From positions 4,162,965 through 4,226,964 of the forward strand of contig NZ_CP104011.1 in NCBI RefSeq assembly GCF_025133575.1: a DNA stretch of 64,000 nucleotides. The letters are read 5' to 3'. The position numbers and the translations under genes are program-made. Origin of the DNA: Pseudomonas sp. GCEP-101. Lineage in GTDB: Bacteria > Pseudomonadota > Gammaproteobacteria > Pseudomonadales > Pseudomonadaceae. The notes below the pieces were generated by a model that had not been told where the DNA came from, ran no database searches, and saw nothing but the letters and a program-made list of their open reading frames with translations. Positions 39,312 through 48,254 of the stretch are shown here, piece by piece (position 1 is the stretch's first letter; each line of letters opens with the position of its first letter).

Positions 39312-40697
39312 TTACTTGCGGTCGATCCACACGGTCTGCGGGTTGGTGAACTCGCGCAGGCCGAAGTGCGACAGCTCGCGACCGAAGCCGCTCTTCTTCA
39401 CGCCGCCGATTGGTACGCGCGGGTCGGAGGCGGAGAAGCCGTTGATGAACACGCCACCGCTGACCAGGCGACGGGCCATGTGCTGGGCCTTCGCCTTGTC
39501 GGCAGTCCAGATCGCCCCGGAGAGGCCGAACTCGCTATCGTTGGCCAGCTCCAGGGCATGCTCGGCGTCGCGGGCGACGATCAGCGAGGCAACGGGGCCG
39601 AAGATTTCCTTCTGGAAGGCGGTGTTGCCCGGCTTCACGTCGGCCAGCACGGTCGGCGCGTAGTAGTTGCCTTCGCCCTCGAGCTTGTGGCCGCCCAGCA
39701 GCAGGGTGGCGCCGTCGGCGATGGCCTGCTGGACCTGGCCGTGCAGTTCGTCGCGCAGGTCGAAGCGGGCCATCGGGCCGACGAAGGTGTCGTCCGCCAG
39801 CGGGTCGCCGATCTTCAGCGCCTTGACGGCGGCCAGCAGCTTCTCGGTGAACGCCGGGGCGATGGATTCCTCGAGGATCATGCGCTTGGCGGCGATGCAC
39901 ACCTGGCCGCAGTTGCCGAAGCGGCTGGCGACGGCGGCTTTCACGGCGGCGTCGAGGTCGGCGTCGGCGAGCACGATGAAGGCGTCGGAACCGCCCAGTT
40001 CGAGCACGCATTTCTTCAGTGCGGCACCGGCCTGGGAGGCGATGGCCGCGCCCGCGCCGACGCTGCCGGTCACGGCGATGGAGGCGATGCGGTCATCGGC
40101 GATGGCCTTGGAAACCAGCGGCGGTTCGACGTTCAGCACCTCGAACACGCCTTCGGGCAGGCCGGCCTGCAGCCAGGCGTCGCGCAACTGATAGGCGCAG
40201 CCCATGACGTTCGGCGCGTGCTTGAGCACGTAGGTGTTGCCGCCCAGGATGATGCTCACCGCGCCGCGCATGACCTGCCAGGTGGGGAAGTTCCACGGCA
40301 TCACGGCCAGCACCGGGCCCAGCGGCAGGTAGGAGATGTACGCGCCTTCGATGCTGGTCTTCTCGTCTTCGAGCATGGCCGGGCCGTTGTCGGCGTACCA
40401 CTCGCAGAGGTTGGCGCACTTGTTGATCTCGCCACGGGCCTGGGTGACCGGCATGCCCATTTCCTGGGCTTCCATGCGGGCCATGGGTTCGACGTTGGCG
40501 CGCAGGACTTCGGCCATCTTGCGCAGCACGGCGACACGTTCGGCGATGCTGGTGTCACGCCATTGGCGGAACGCGGCATCGGTGCGGGCCAGCGAGGCTT
40601 CCAGCTGGGCGGCGTCTTCGAAGGTGTAGCGGGCCAGTTCCTGGCCGGTGGCGGGGCTGCGGGAGATGGCAGCGGGGATGGCGGCGATCTGGTTCAT
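39312..40697 (-). CDS. sad: NAD(P)-dependent succinate-semialdehyde dehydrogenase, Sad type
   Basis: 461-residue aldehyde dehydrogenase that probably oxidises succinate semialdehyde to succinate at the end of putrescine/GABA breakdown. The catalytic Glu is in LELGGSDAF and the Cys in GNCGQVCIAAKR; the cofactor segment is VMPWNFPTW. The length and sequence (MPVTQARGEINKCANLCEWY) fit the E. coli YneI/Sad branch. The ATG at 40697 is preferred over an upstream start at 40751. It is divergent from a PtrR-like LysR gene, the same arrangement as yneI/yneJ. Confidence 0.85.
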   Translation of the reverse strand: MNQIAAIPAAISRSPATGQELARYTFEDAAQLEASLARTDAAFRQWRDTSIAERVAVLRKMAEVLRANVEPMARMEAQEMGMPVTQARGEINKCANLCEWYADNGPAMLEDEKTSIEGAYISYLPLGPVLAVMPWNFPTWQVMRGAVSIILGGNTYVLKHAPNVMGCAYQLRDAWLQAGLPEGVFEVLNVEPPLVSKAIADDRIASIAVTGSVGAGAAIASQAGAALKKCVLELGGSDAFIVLADADLDAAVKAAVASRFGNCGQVCIAAKRMILEESIAPAFTEKLLAAVKALKIGDPLADDTFVGPMARFDLRDELHGQVQQAIADGATLLLGGHKLEGEGNYYAPTVLADVKPGNTAFQKEIFGPVASLIVARDAEHALELANDSEFGLSGAIWTADKAKAQHMARRLVSGGVFINGFSASDPRVPIGGVKKSGFGRELSHFGLREFTNPQTVWIDRK

Positions 40698-40786
40698 GGT
40701 GAGTCCTGCTTGTTCTGGATGAGGCGCAAGGCCGGTCGTTCGTCCGGGCATGGTGGCTCCGGGATGACGCAGAAATTAAGATGCGC

Positions 40787-40807
40787 ATTCATTCATGTAA
40801 AATGAAT
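40787..40807. promoter_or_regulatory. Palindromic operator between sad and the LysR gene
   Basis: ATTCATT-N7-AATGAAT is a perfect 21-bp dyad in the divergent promoter region, 34 bp before the regulator start. It is AT-rich against a GC-rich background and has the size of a LysR site. Confidence 0.7.
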
Positions 40808-40840
40808 AATCAAGAAAGAGTCTTTCTCTCGGAGAGAATC

Positions 40841-41719
40841 ATGGACCTCACCCAGCTGGAAATCGTCCGCGCCGTCGCCCACGAGGGCAGCATCACCGCT
40901 GCCGCGGCCCGTCTACACCGCGTGCCGTCGAACCTGACCACGCGCATCAAGCAGCTGGAAGCGGAGCTGGGCACCGAGCTGTTCATCCGGGAAAAGCTGC
41001 GCCTCCGCCTGTCGCCTACCGGGCGCAGCTTCCTCGACTACGTCGAACGCATCCTCGACCTGGTGGACGAGGCACGGCAGGTGGCAGTGGGCGCGGAGCC
41101 CCACGGCAGTTTTTCCCTGGGCTCGATGGAGAGCACGGCGGCGGTGCGCATCCCGGAGATGCTGGCGCGCTACCACCAGCAATGCCCGAAGGTGCAACTG
41201 GACCTCTCCACCGGGCCGTCGGGGGAGATGATCGACGGCGTGTTGTCGGGGCGTTTCATCGCCGCCTTCGCCGACGGCCCGGCGAACCATCCGCAGCTGG
41301 ACGGCAAGCCGGTGTACCGCGAGGAACTGGTGCTGATGAGCGCCCAGCACCATGCGCCGGTGCATGACGCGCGGGACGTTGCGGGGGAAACGGTGTTCGC
41401 CTTCCGCGATACCTGTTCCTACCGCAAGCGCCTGGAGGGCTGGTTCGCCGAGCACCGCGTGGTGCCGGGCAAGATCATGGAGATGGAGTCCTACCATGGC
41501 ATGCTCGCCTGCATCGCGGCGGGCGGCGGTGTGGCGATCATCCCGCGGGCAATGTTCGACAGCCTGGCCGGCGGGCGCAACGTGGCGATCCACCGCCTGG
41601 CGCCCCAGCATGCCGACGCCACCACCTGGCTGTTCTGGCGACGCGGCACCGATACGCCGGCGCTGCGGGCGTTCATCGGGCTGCTCGACGAGCCGCTGAT
41701 CGAGGCCGAGGTGGCCTGA
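40841..41719 (+). CDS. LysR-family regulator, PtrR-like
   Basis: 292 residues with an N-terminal helix-turn-helix ([31 protein letters not shown]) and a substrate-binding domain containing [18 protein letters not shown] and [20 protein letters not shown]. coli PtrR (YneJ) controls the divergent sad gene in response to putrescine-derived signals, and the pairing is the same here. CGGAGAG lies before the ATG. It converges with apbE; the two stop codons are only 3 bp apart. Confidence 0.8.
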   Translation: MDLTQLEIVRAVAHEGSITAAAARLHRVPSNLTTRIKQLEAELGTELFIREKLRLRLSPTGRSFLDYVERILDLVDEARQVAVGAEPHGSFSLGSMESTAAVRIPEMLARYHQQCPKVQLDLSTGPSGEMIDGVLSGRFIAAFADGPANHPQLDGKPVYREELVLMSAQHHAPVHDARDVAGETVFAFRDTCSYRKRLEGWFAEHRVVPGKIMEMESYHGMLACIAAGGGVAIIPRAMFDSLAGGRNVAIHRLAPQHADATTWLFWRRGTDTPALRAFIGLLDEPLIEAEVA

Positions 41720-41722
41720 GGC

Positions 41723-42676
41723 TCAGCGTCCCTCGATCCACAGTTGGCGCACGCCGTCGCCTTCGCGCAGCAGGAACAGCGCGCCCAGGCCACGTTGGCG
41801 CGCCAGCTGCGCGCCGCGCTCGGGGCCCAGCACCATCAGCGCGGTGGCCCAGGCGTCGGCGAGCATGCAACTGCGCGCCAGCACCGACACCGAGGCCAGG
41901 CCGTTGTCCAGCGGCGCGCCGCGCAGCGGGTCCATGGTGTGGGCGTAGCGTGTGCCGTCCTGCTCGCGGAAGTGCCGGTAGTCGCCGGAGGTGGCCAGCC
42001 CGCCGTCGCCCATCTGCAGCACGCCGAGCGCCTCGCGCCTGCCCGGCTGCGGGCGTTCGATGGCCACCGTCCAGCACTGGTTGCCGGGTTTGCAGCCACG
42101 TGCGCGGTACTCGCCGTCGATGCTCACCAGGTAATCGTGGATGCCGCGGTCCTCCAGGCAGCGCGCCAGTTGATCGACACCAAAGCCCTTGGCGATGCCG
42201 GACAGGTCCAGTTGTACCGGCTGGCGCTTGCGCACACGGGCGCCGGCGAAGTCGAACTCCAGCGCCGTGCTGGCGCTGATCCGCGGCGATGGGGGCAGCG
42301 CGTCCCTCCCGACCGCCCCGGCGCAACGCCGTGGTGGGCCGAATCCCCAGGCCGTCACCAGGTCGCCCACCGCGATATCGAAGGCGCCGCCTGACTCGAC
42401 CTCCACCTGGATGGCGGTCTGCAGTACCCACAGCAGCTCGGCCGGCAGGCTGACCCAGGTGCCCGCTGCGCTGGCGTTCAGGCGCGACAGGTCGGAGTCG
42501 TCCCGCCAGTTCGACATCTGCGCGTCGACGCGTGCCACCGCGTCTTGCAGGGCGTGCGCGAGGGCTGCCTCGTCGAGGGGCGCGCGGCTGTAGAACAGCG
42601 CGCAGTAGCGGCTGCCCATGGTGGGGCCGTTGAAACGGTAGCGCTGGGCGCTGACGGGGTCAGAACAGGTCTTCAC
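41723..42676 (-). CDS. apbE: ApbE-type FAD:protein FMN transferase
   Basis: Attaches FMN from FAD to a Ser/Thr of target redox proteins, using Mg2+. 317 residues. FNGPTMGSRY near the N-terminus, the catalytic LDLSGIAKGFGVD, GDGGLATSGDY and HTMDPLRGAPL are standard ApbE motifs. The start is a GTG at 42676 because GGAGG (42685-42689) lies eight bases before it; another GTG at 42694 would leave that site inside the gene. It overlaps the end of the reductase gene by 17 bp. No lipoprotein or Sec signal is seen, unlike many ApbE proteins. The likely target is the DUF2271 protein two genes upstream. Confidence 0.87.
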   Translation of the reverse strand: MKTCSDPVSAQRYRFNGPTMGSRYCALFYSRAPLDEAALAHALQDAVARVDAQMSNWRDDSDLSRLNASAAGTWVSLPAELLWVLQTAIQVEVESGGAFDIAVGDLVTAWGFGPPRRCAGAVGRDALPPSPRISASTALEFDFAGARVRKRQPVQLDLSGIAKGFGVDQLARCLEDRGIHDYLVSIDGEYRARGCKPGNQCWTVAIERPQPGRREALGVLQMGDGGLATSGDYRHFREQDGTRYAHTMDPLRGAPLDNGLASVSVLARSCMLADAWATALMVLGPERGAQLARQRGLGALFLLREGDGVRQLWIEGR

Positions 42677-44822
42677 GGTAGCGGCCTCCGGCACGCAGTT
42701 GTTCCACGCTCAGCGCCAGCGGGCCGAGCAGTTCGTCGAAGGCGCGGCGCACGCCCTGGGCCATGTCGCGCCCGCCGCAGACCAGCACCTGGGCGCCGGC
42801 CGCGATGAGTGGCCGCAGCTCGCCCGCATCCGCGCGCAGGCGGTCCTGCACGTAGCCCGGCTGCGGGCCGGCGGAATACACCGTGCGCAGGTCGCTCAGG
42901 CGGCCATCGGCGCGGGCCTGATCGAGGTCGCGCTGGAACGGCACGCCGGCTTGCGCGACGCGCCCGCCCCAGTAGAGGTAGAGCGGCCGCTGCGGGCGGT
43001 TGTGGCGGGTGAAGCCGGCCAGCGGGCCGATCCCGCTGCCGGCGCCGATCAGGATCAGCGGGGCATCGCCCGGCTGCGGCTGGAAGTCGCGGTGCGGCTG
43101 CAGCGTCGCGTCGAGGGTGTCGCCAAGTTGCAGGCCGTGCAGGTAGGTGGAGCAGAGGCCGCCGGCGCGCAGGCGCACGCAGATGTCCAGCAGGCCGTCG
43201 CGACTGTCGCTGGCGATGGAGTACTGGCGGGGCGTGGCGGCGCCGGGCGGGTAGATCGCCAGCAGGTCGCCGGCCTGGTAGTGCGGCACCTGGCCGAGCG
43301 GGGCGAAGCGCAGCACCGCCAGTGGCACATCGCCGGGCGCCGCGTGCAGCTGGCGCTCGACCAGCCTGAAGCGCGACTCCGGGCGCGGCAGGCCCACGTC
43401 GCCTGCCACCAGCGGCAAGCCCAGTGCCGCCCCCAGTTCGCCTGTCCAGGCGGCAAACTCCTCGGGCTGGCTGGCCTCTATGTCGCGCCGCGGCAGCAGG
43501 CGTTGTAGGCCGCGGCCGGCCAGGGCGGCGTCCACGTCCACCGCGTATTGGCAGAAGCGCGGGAAGCGCCGGTCGCCGAAGCCCAGCACGGCGAAGCGCG
43601 CCGAGGCGGGGAGGTGCAGCCGGTCGAGGCGCTCGAGGAAGCCCGCCGCCGATTGCGGGGCGTCGCCATCGCCGTAGGTGGCGGTCAGGACCAGCAGGGC
43701 GCGCGCCGCCGGGAAGGGGCGTGGGCCATCCTTCAGCGCGGCGCTGTGCACGCGGGCGCCGGTTGTCGCGAGCGCCGTCTGCAAGGCGCTGGCGAAGGCC
43801 CAGGTGCCCTGGGTTTCGCTGCCCACCAGCAACACGTACTCCGCGCTCTCGGGATCGGCTTGCGAGGCGAAGGTCGGCTGCTGGCGGCGGCGCCGCAGGA
43901 ACAGCAGCACACCGGTCACGCCCAGCAGCGGTACGCCCAGGGCGGCGACGCCGAGGAGCGGGCTGGCGGCCCCCAGCAGTTCGCCGCTGTGCAGGCCGTA
44001 GATGAACTCGTAGAGGCGCTGCGCCGGCGTGTGGGGCGTGTAGCCCAGCCACTGGCCGCTGACCGGGTCGACATAGCCGTCGCCGTTGGCGGTGCGCAGG
44101 GTGTAGGTGGCCTGGGTGTCGCCGGCCAGGGGGAATTCCAGTTCGCGCAGCTGGCGCAGCGGCACCTGCTGCAAGGCCGCCAGCTCGCCAGCGGGCAGCG
44201 GCGTGCCTTGCGTCACCTGTTCAGGGAAGGCGGCCTGCTGTTCCAGGTCGCTGGCGAACCATTCGAAGTGCTCCGCCGACAGGTAGGCGCCGCTCAGGCC
44301 CAGCAGCAGGGCCACCGGCAGCAGCGCGCGGCCGACCTGGTTGTGCCAGCGCGAGGCGCGCCCGCCGCGCACCGGGGCCGCCAGCTTGCGCCAGCCACCC
44401 TGGCGGCGGGCGAGCAGGGCCAGCCCGGAAAGGCCCAGCAGGAGCATCCCCAGCGCACCGCCGCCGGCGAGGGCGTGGCCCGTCTCGCCCAGCAGCAGCG
44501 AGCGGTGCAGGTCGCGGGCGAGGCGGTAGATGGCGGGCGGCTCATAGCTGCCGAGCACCGCGCCATCCCGGGCCGACACCCGCAGCGCACCCTGTTCGCC
44601 ATAGGCGATCAGCAGGCCGGAGGCGTGCCGCTCCAGGCGCTCCACGCCGGGCACCGAATGGCTCACCTGCTCGGCGAGCTGCGCCACGGTTCGCGACGGT
44701 TCGGCCCCGGCGGTGACCCGCTCGGCCAGCGGCTGGGTGGACAGCAGCGCGCCGCTGCCGGCCAGCACCAGCAGCAGGGCGGCCAGCAAGATGCCGGGCC
44801 AGGCGTGCAGACGACGAAGCAT
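42660..44822 (-). CDS. PepSY membrane protein fused to flavodoxin and NADPH reductase domains
   Basis: 720-residue fusion. Residues 1-320 form a PepSY transmembrane unit with helices at about 8-28, 115-140, 155-180 and 290-315 and a periplasmic PepSY-like region. Next are a flavodoxin domain (LLVGSETQGTWAFASALQ; LVLTATYGDGDAPQSA) and a sulfite-reductase-type FAD/NADPH module with RQYSIASDS, GAGSGIGPLAGF and LVCGGRDMAQGVR. It should take electrons from NADPH through FAD and FMN to membrane or periplasmic acceptors. Such proteins have been linked to iron-siderophore reduction. GGAGG precedes the ATG. Middle gene of a three-gene operon. Confidence 0.85.
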   Translation of the reverse strand: MLRRLHAWPGILLAALLLVLAGSGALLSTQPLAERVTAGAEPSRTVAQLAEQVSHSVPGVERLERHASGLLIAYGEQGALRVSARDGAVLGSYEPPAIYRLARDLHRSLLLGETGHALAGGGALGMLLLGLSGLALLARRQGGWRKLAAPVRGGRASRWHNQVGRALLPVALLLGLSGAYLSAEHFEWFASDLEQQAAFPEQVTQGTPLPAGELAALQQVPLRQLRELEFPLAGDTQATYTLRTANGDGYVDPVSGQWLGYTPHTPAQRLYEFIYGLHSGELLGAASPLLGVAALGVPLLGVTGVLLFLRRRRQQPTFASQADPESAEYVLLVGSETQGTWAFASALQTALATTGARVHSAALKDGPRPFPAARALLVLTATYGDGDAPQSAAGFLERLDRLHLPASARFAVLGFGDRRFPRFCQYAVDVDAALAGRGLQRLLPRRDIEASQPEEFAAWTGELGAALGLPLVAGDVGLPRPESRFRLVERQLHAAPGDVPLAVLRFAPLGQVPHYQAGDLLAIYPPGAATPRQYSIASDSRDGLLDICVRLRAGGLCSTYLHGLQLGDTLDATLQPHRDFQPQPGDAPLILIGAGSGIGPLAGFTRHNRPQRPLYLYWGGRVAQAGVPFQRDLDQARADGRLSDLRTVYSAGPQPGYVQDRLRADAGELRPLIAAGAQVLVCGGRDMAQGVRRAFDELLGPLALSVEQLRAGGRYREDLF

Positions 44823-44836
44823 GGCGGCCTCCTGAA

Positions 44837-45307
44837 TCACATCTGGTAGCGGAAGTTCGCGACGTAGCCGCTGCCGGCGTTGTCCTGGCCGGCACCGTCC
44901 CGGGTCAGCGGTACCTTCACTTCGGCGCGGTTGGAGCGTTTGTCTTCCACGGCGCTGTCGATGCGGATCTGGTAGCCGGCGTCGATCAGGCTGTCGGCCA
45001 CCTCCACCGAGACCTGCAGGTGCTCGCCGCTGCCGACGCTGGCGCCGCTCAGGCCGTCGAACTCGGTGGCCCGCAGGCCGCTGCCGCGCGCCCAGTCGCC
45101 CAGGTGCTTGTAGTACTTGGCCTTCGGCCCGGCGACCCACAGGGTGCGCTGGTACTGGCCCTGGGCGTCGGTCAGGTAGATGGCCAGGTAGGCGTTGTTG
45201 CCGCTGTAGTCGGTGAGGGTGGTGTCGAGGGTGAGTTCGCGGGCCTGGGCGAGGGCCGGGCCGGCCACGGCGCCAGCGACGGCCAGGGTGATCAGGGTGG
45301 TCTTCAT
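44837..45307 (-). CDS. Periplasmic DUF2271 protein with a flavinylation-like motif
   Basis: 156 residues with a Sec signal peptide (MKTTLITLAVAGAVAGPALA, cleavage after residue 20). The mature beta-rich domain is DUF2271-like. Residues 84-91 read DGLSGASV, close to the D-G-x-S/T-G-A-T/S acceptor site of ApbE; Ser90 would carry FMN. The operon encodes both an ApbE and a PepSY/flavodoxin reductase, so it may be the periplasmic electron carrier or acceptor of that system. AGGAGG lies before the ATG and the gap to the reductase gene is 14 bp. Confidence 0.75.
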   Translation of the reverse strand: MKTTLITLAVAGAVAGPALAQARELTLDTTLTDYSGNNAYLAIYLTDAQGQYQRTLWVAGPKAKYYKHLGDWARGSGLRATEFDGLSGASVGSGEHLQVSVEVADSLIDAGYQIRIDSAVEDKRSNRAEVKVPLTRDGAGQDNAGSGYVANFRYQM

Positions 45308-45618
45308 GATGGGCCTCCTATGGGGAGACTCGACTGTGTGCCGCTGCGCTTAAACCAAGCTGAACCGCTCTGCGGCGCGACTTCAGGTTGGTTTCAGGTT
45401 GCGCTGCTAAGGCCTGCGCTGCGCCCTGCGCGCGAGGCGGCGGCGCCGTGTTGCAGGGGTGTTACGTCTCGCCGGCGCAACAGCGGAAAAATTCCCCGCG
45501 CGCCCTCTTGCAGCGCGTTGGCGCTGCGCTAACGTGTGTTTCTCCGGCCGTCGTGCGAAGGCGAAAGCGCCCTTCGCGGCAGGGTGTTTTTCCGCTGAAC
45601 TTCTGCCCGGAGCGCATG

Positions 45619-46536
45619 ATGGAAACACGCAGCAAGAGACGACGCGCCAATGCCCTGCAGATCACCCTGATGGGCGCGGGGCTGATGTGCCTCGCCCTGG
45701 TCCTCGCGGCCGCCCTGGTGGACCTGTGGCCGCAGTCCTACCCCAAGTTCCCAGCGGCCGGCGCGGTGGGCGACCCCGGCGTGCAATGCCTGGTCGGCTG
45801 GTGCCCCGGGCCGGATGCGCGGCTGCTGGTGATGGTCATGGTCGCGGGGGCGCTGGGCAGTTTCGTCCACGTGGCGAAGTCCTTCGGCGACTTCGTCGGC
45901 AACGACCGCTTCATGGCCAGCTGGATCTGGTGGTACCTGCTCAAACCCTGCATCGGCATGGCGCTGGCGCTGATGCTCTACCTGCTGGTGCGTGCGGTGC
46001 TCGTCGCGGTGAGCACTGGCGGCGATCCCGCCAGCGTCAACCTCTATGGGCTGATGGCCATGGCCGCTCTGGTAGGGATCGCCTCCAAGCAGGGCACCGA
46101 CAAGTTCGCCGAGGTACTCGACGCGCTGCTGCGCACCCGTCGCGGCGGCGGCGACGCCCGGCGCAAGGACCCGCTGGAGAACCCCGTGGCGCTGATCAGC
46201 GAGGCGCAGCCGCCGGTGCTCGACGCCCAGTCGTTGTACGTCACCCTGCGCGGCAAGGGCTTCAGCCGTGGCGCGCGGGTACTGGTGAATGGCGCCGAGC
46301 GCGAGACGTCGCTGGCCGATAGTTGCCGTCTGGCGTTCCAGCTGTTGCCCGAGGATGTGGCGGTCGGCGGCACGCTGGCCGTGGTGGTGGTCAACCCGCC
46401 GCCGGGCGGCGGGCCGTCCGCGTCGCTGATGCTGGAAGTGAGCGCCCCCGAGCCACCGGAACTGGCGCAGTCAGCGCCGGTGGCGATGGTGGTGGCGTCG
46501 GCAGAGGAGGACTCGGCGGTGGCGTCGCTGCACTGA
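45619..46536 (+). CDS. Membrane protein with C-terminal IPT/TIG-like domain
   Basis: 305 residues, not assigned to a named family. Four hydrophobic segments are seen (about 13-36, 72-90, 108-140, 150-165), then a short charged linker (RTRRGGGDARRKDPLE). A predicted immunoglobulin-like IPT domain follows at about 195-280 (YVTLRGKGFSRGARVLVNGAERE; AVVVVNPPPGGG). A small extracytoplasmic loop has paired cysteines (GVQCLVGWCPGPDA). Tandem ATGs at 45616 and 45619 compete; the second is better spaced from CGGAG. It is divergent from the DUF2271 operon. The function is unknown. Confidence 0.7.
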   Translation: METRSKRRRANALQITLMGAGLMCLALVLAAALVDLWPQSYPKFPAAGAVGDPGVQCLVGWCPGPDARLLVMVMVAGALGSFVHVAKSFGDFVGNDRFMASWIWWYLLKPCIGMALALMLYLLVRAVLVAVSTGGDPASVNLYGLMAMAALVGIASKQGTDKFAEVLDALLRTRRGGGDARRKDPLENPVALISEAQPPVLDAQSLYVTLRGKGFSRGARVLVNGAERETSLADSCRLAFQLLPEDVAVGGTLAVVVVNPPPGGGPSASLMLEVSAPEPPELAQSAPVAMVVASAEEDSAVASLH

Positions 46537-46559
46537 GCCCAGCGGTGACTTTGGCCGTT

Positions 46560-46636
46560 GTAGGAGCGAGCTTGCTCGCGAACCGCTGGGCGTCGGTGCT
46601 GCCGGTAGAGCCGTTCGCGAGCAAGCTCGCTCCTAC
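46560..46636. repeat. Inverted REP pair
   Basis: GTAGGAGCGAGCTTGCTCGC and its inverse, separated by about 28 bp, directly after the membrane-protein gene and before the bidirectional terminator. Confidence 0.9.
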
Positions 46637-46657
46637 CCAAAGCGGGAGGTGCGCAAA

Positions 46658-46689
46658 ATGAAAAAGGCCCCGAAACGGGCCTTTTTCAT
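46658..46689. terminator. Bidirectional rho-independent terminator
   Basis: AAAAAGGCCC-CGAAAC-GGGCCTTTTT, flanked by ATG/CAT so the dyad extends to 13 bp. It serves both the plus-strand membrane-protein gene and the minus-strand purine permease gene, whose stop lies 18 bp away. Confidence 0.93.
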
Positions 46690-46706
46690 GGACGCCGGAC
46701 AGGCCG

Positions 46707-48254
46707 TCAGGCGCTGCTGTTCACCGTGGCGCGCTTCACCGATCGGGCGGCGGGCGCGTGGTGCTCGTCGTGCTCGTGATCGTCGACGATCACCGGCACC
46801 TCGTTGCCCTCGGCGTCGAACAGCTTGCCGTTCTGGAAGTAGTCGCCCTCGTTCAGCGCGGCGATGTCGCGGTAGCGCAGGGTGCGCTCCTCGGCGGCGA
46901 CGAATACCGATTGCTGGTCCGAGTTGCCGGTCTTCAAGTGGTTGAACAGCAGGTTCAGGCCGATGGCCATGATCGCCGCCGAGCTGATGCCGGAATGGAA
47001 GATGGTGGCGAACCAGCTGGGGAAGTGCTCGTAGAAGCTCGGCGCGGCGATCGGGATCATGCCGAAGCCGATGGACGTGGCGACGATGATCAGGTTCATG
47101 TTGTTGCGGTAGTCCACCTTGGACAGCGTGCGGATACCACTGGCCGCCACGGTGCCGAACAGCACCACACCGGCGCCGCCGAGCACCGAGGAGGGCACCG
47201 CGGCGATCACCCGGCCCATCACCGGCAGCAGGCCAAGGGTGACCAGGATCAGGCCGCCGGTGGCCACCACGTAGCGGCTCTTCACGCCGGTCACGGCCAC
47301 CAGGCCGACGTTCTGGGCGAAGGCGCTCTGGGTGAAGGAGCCGAAGATCGGCGCGAGGATGCTCGATGCCATGTCCGCGCGCAGGCCGTTGCCCAGGCGC
47401 TTGGAATCGACCTTGGTGCCGATGATCTCACCCACCGCGAGGATGTCCGCCGAGGTTTCCACCAGGGTCACCATGATCACGATCAGCATCGACAGGATCG
47501 CGGCGATGTGGAAGGTCGGCATGCCGAAGTGGAAGATCGCCGGGAAGGCCACCATCGGGCCTTCGGCCACGCGGGAGAAGTCGGTCATGCCCAGCGCGGC
47601 GGCAATCAGCGTACCGATCACCATCGCCAGCAGAATCGACAGGCGCGAGATGGAGGCGCTGCCCAGCTTGCTCAGCAGCAGGACGATCACCAGGGTCAGG
47701 GCGGCCAGGCCGATGTTGGCCATGCTGCCGAAATCCGGGGCCTTGGGGTTGCCGCCCATGGCCCAGCGCGCCGCCACCGGCATCAGCGTGAGGCCGATGG
47801 TGGTGATGACGATGCCGGTGACCAGCGGCGGGAAGAACTTGGTGATGCGCGAGAACACCGGGGTGATCAGCAGGCCGATGAACGATGCCGCCATCACGGC
47901 GCCCAGCACGGCGTTGAGGCCGCCACCCTCGTAGCCGCCGCCGAGGATGGCGATCATGGTGGCGACACCGGCGAAGGATACGCCCTGCACCAGTGGCATC
48001 TGCGAGCCGAAGAAGGGAATGCCGAGGGTCTGCAGCAGGGTGGCGAGGCCGCCGGCGAACAGCGAGGCGGCGATCAGCAGGCCGATCTCGCTGCCGGAGA
48101 GGCCGGCCGCCTGGCCGAGGATCAGGGGCACGGCGACGATACCGCCGTACATGGTCAGAACGTGTTGCAGGCCGTACGCCAGGTTGGCGCCGATTCCGAG
48201 GTTCTCGTCTTCCGGGCGTGCTCCGGCGGACGCTACAGCTGAACGATCATTCAT
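46707..48254 (-). CDS. NCS2-family purine permease (xanthine/urate type)
   Basis: 515-residue inner-membrane nucleobase:cation symporter with about 14 hydrophobic segments. Family marks are QGVSFAGVATMIAI near residue 90, VETSADILAVGEI and the NCS2 signature FAQNVGLVAVTGVKSRYV near 320. The hydrophilic C-terminal tail has a His/Asp/Glu-rich stretch (DDHEHDEHHAPAA), unusual for the family and possibly metal-binding. The substrate is likely urate or xanthine, but no purine catabolic genes are adjacent. The start is ATG at 48254. Confidence 0.87.
   Translation of the reverse strand: MNDRSAVASAGARPEDENLGIGANLAYGLQHVLTMYGGIVAVPLILGQAAGLSGSEIGLLIAASLFAGGLATLLQTLGIPFFGSQMPLVQGVSFAGVATMIAILGGGYEGGGLNAVLGAVMAASFIGLLITPVFSRITKFFPPLVTGIVITTIGLTLMPVAARWAMGGNPKAPDFGSMANIGLAALTLVIVLLLSKLGSASISRLSILLAMVIGTLIAAALGMTDFSRVAEGPMVAFPAIFHFGMPTFHIAAILSMLIVIMVTLVETSADILAVGEIIGTKVDSKRLGNGLRADMASSILAPIFGSFTQSAFAQNVGLVAVTGVKSRYVVATGGLILVTLGLLPVMGRVIAAVPSSVLGGAGVVLFGTVAASGIRTLSKVDYRNNMNLIIVATSIGFGMIPIAAPSFYEHFPSWFATIFHSGISSAAIMAIGLNLLFNHLKTGNSDQQSVFVAAEERTLRYRDIAALNEGDYFQNGKLFDAEGNEVPVIVDDHEHDEHHAPAARSVKRATVNSSA

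Noticed and set aside
39312..40697. The Sad-type dehydrogenase as the aldehyde dehydrogenase partner of the Qhp-like genes
   Set aside because: It is on the opposite strand, has its own LysR gene and operator, and matches the sad/ptrR pair; no sign of joint control.
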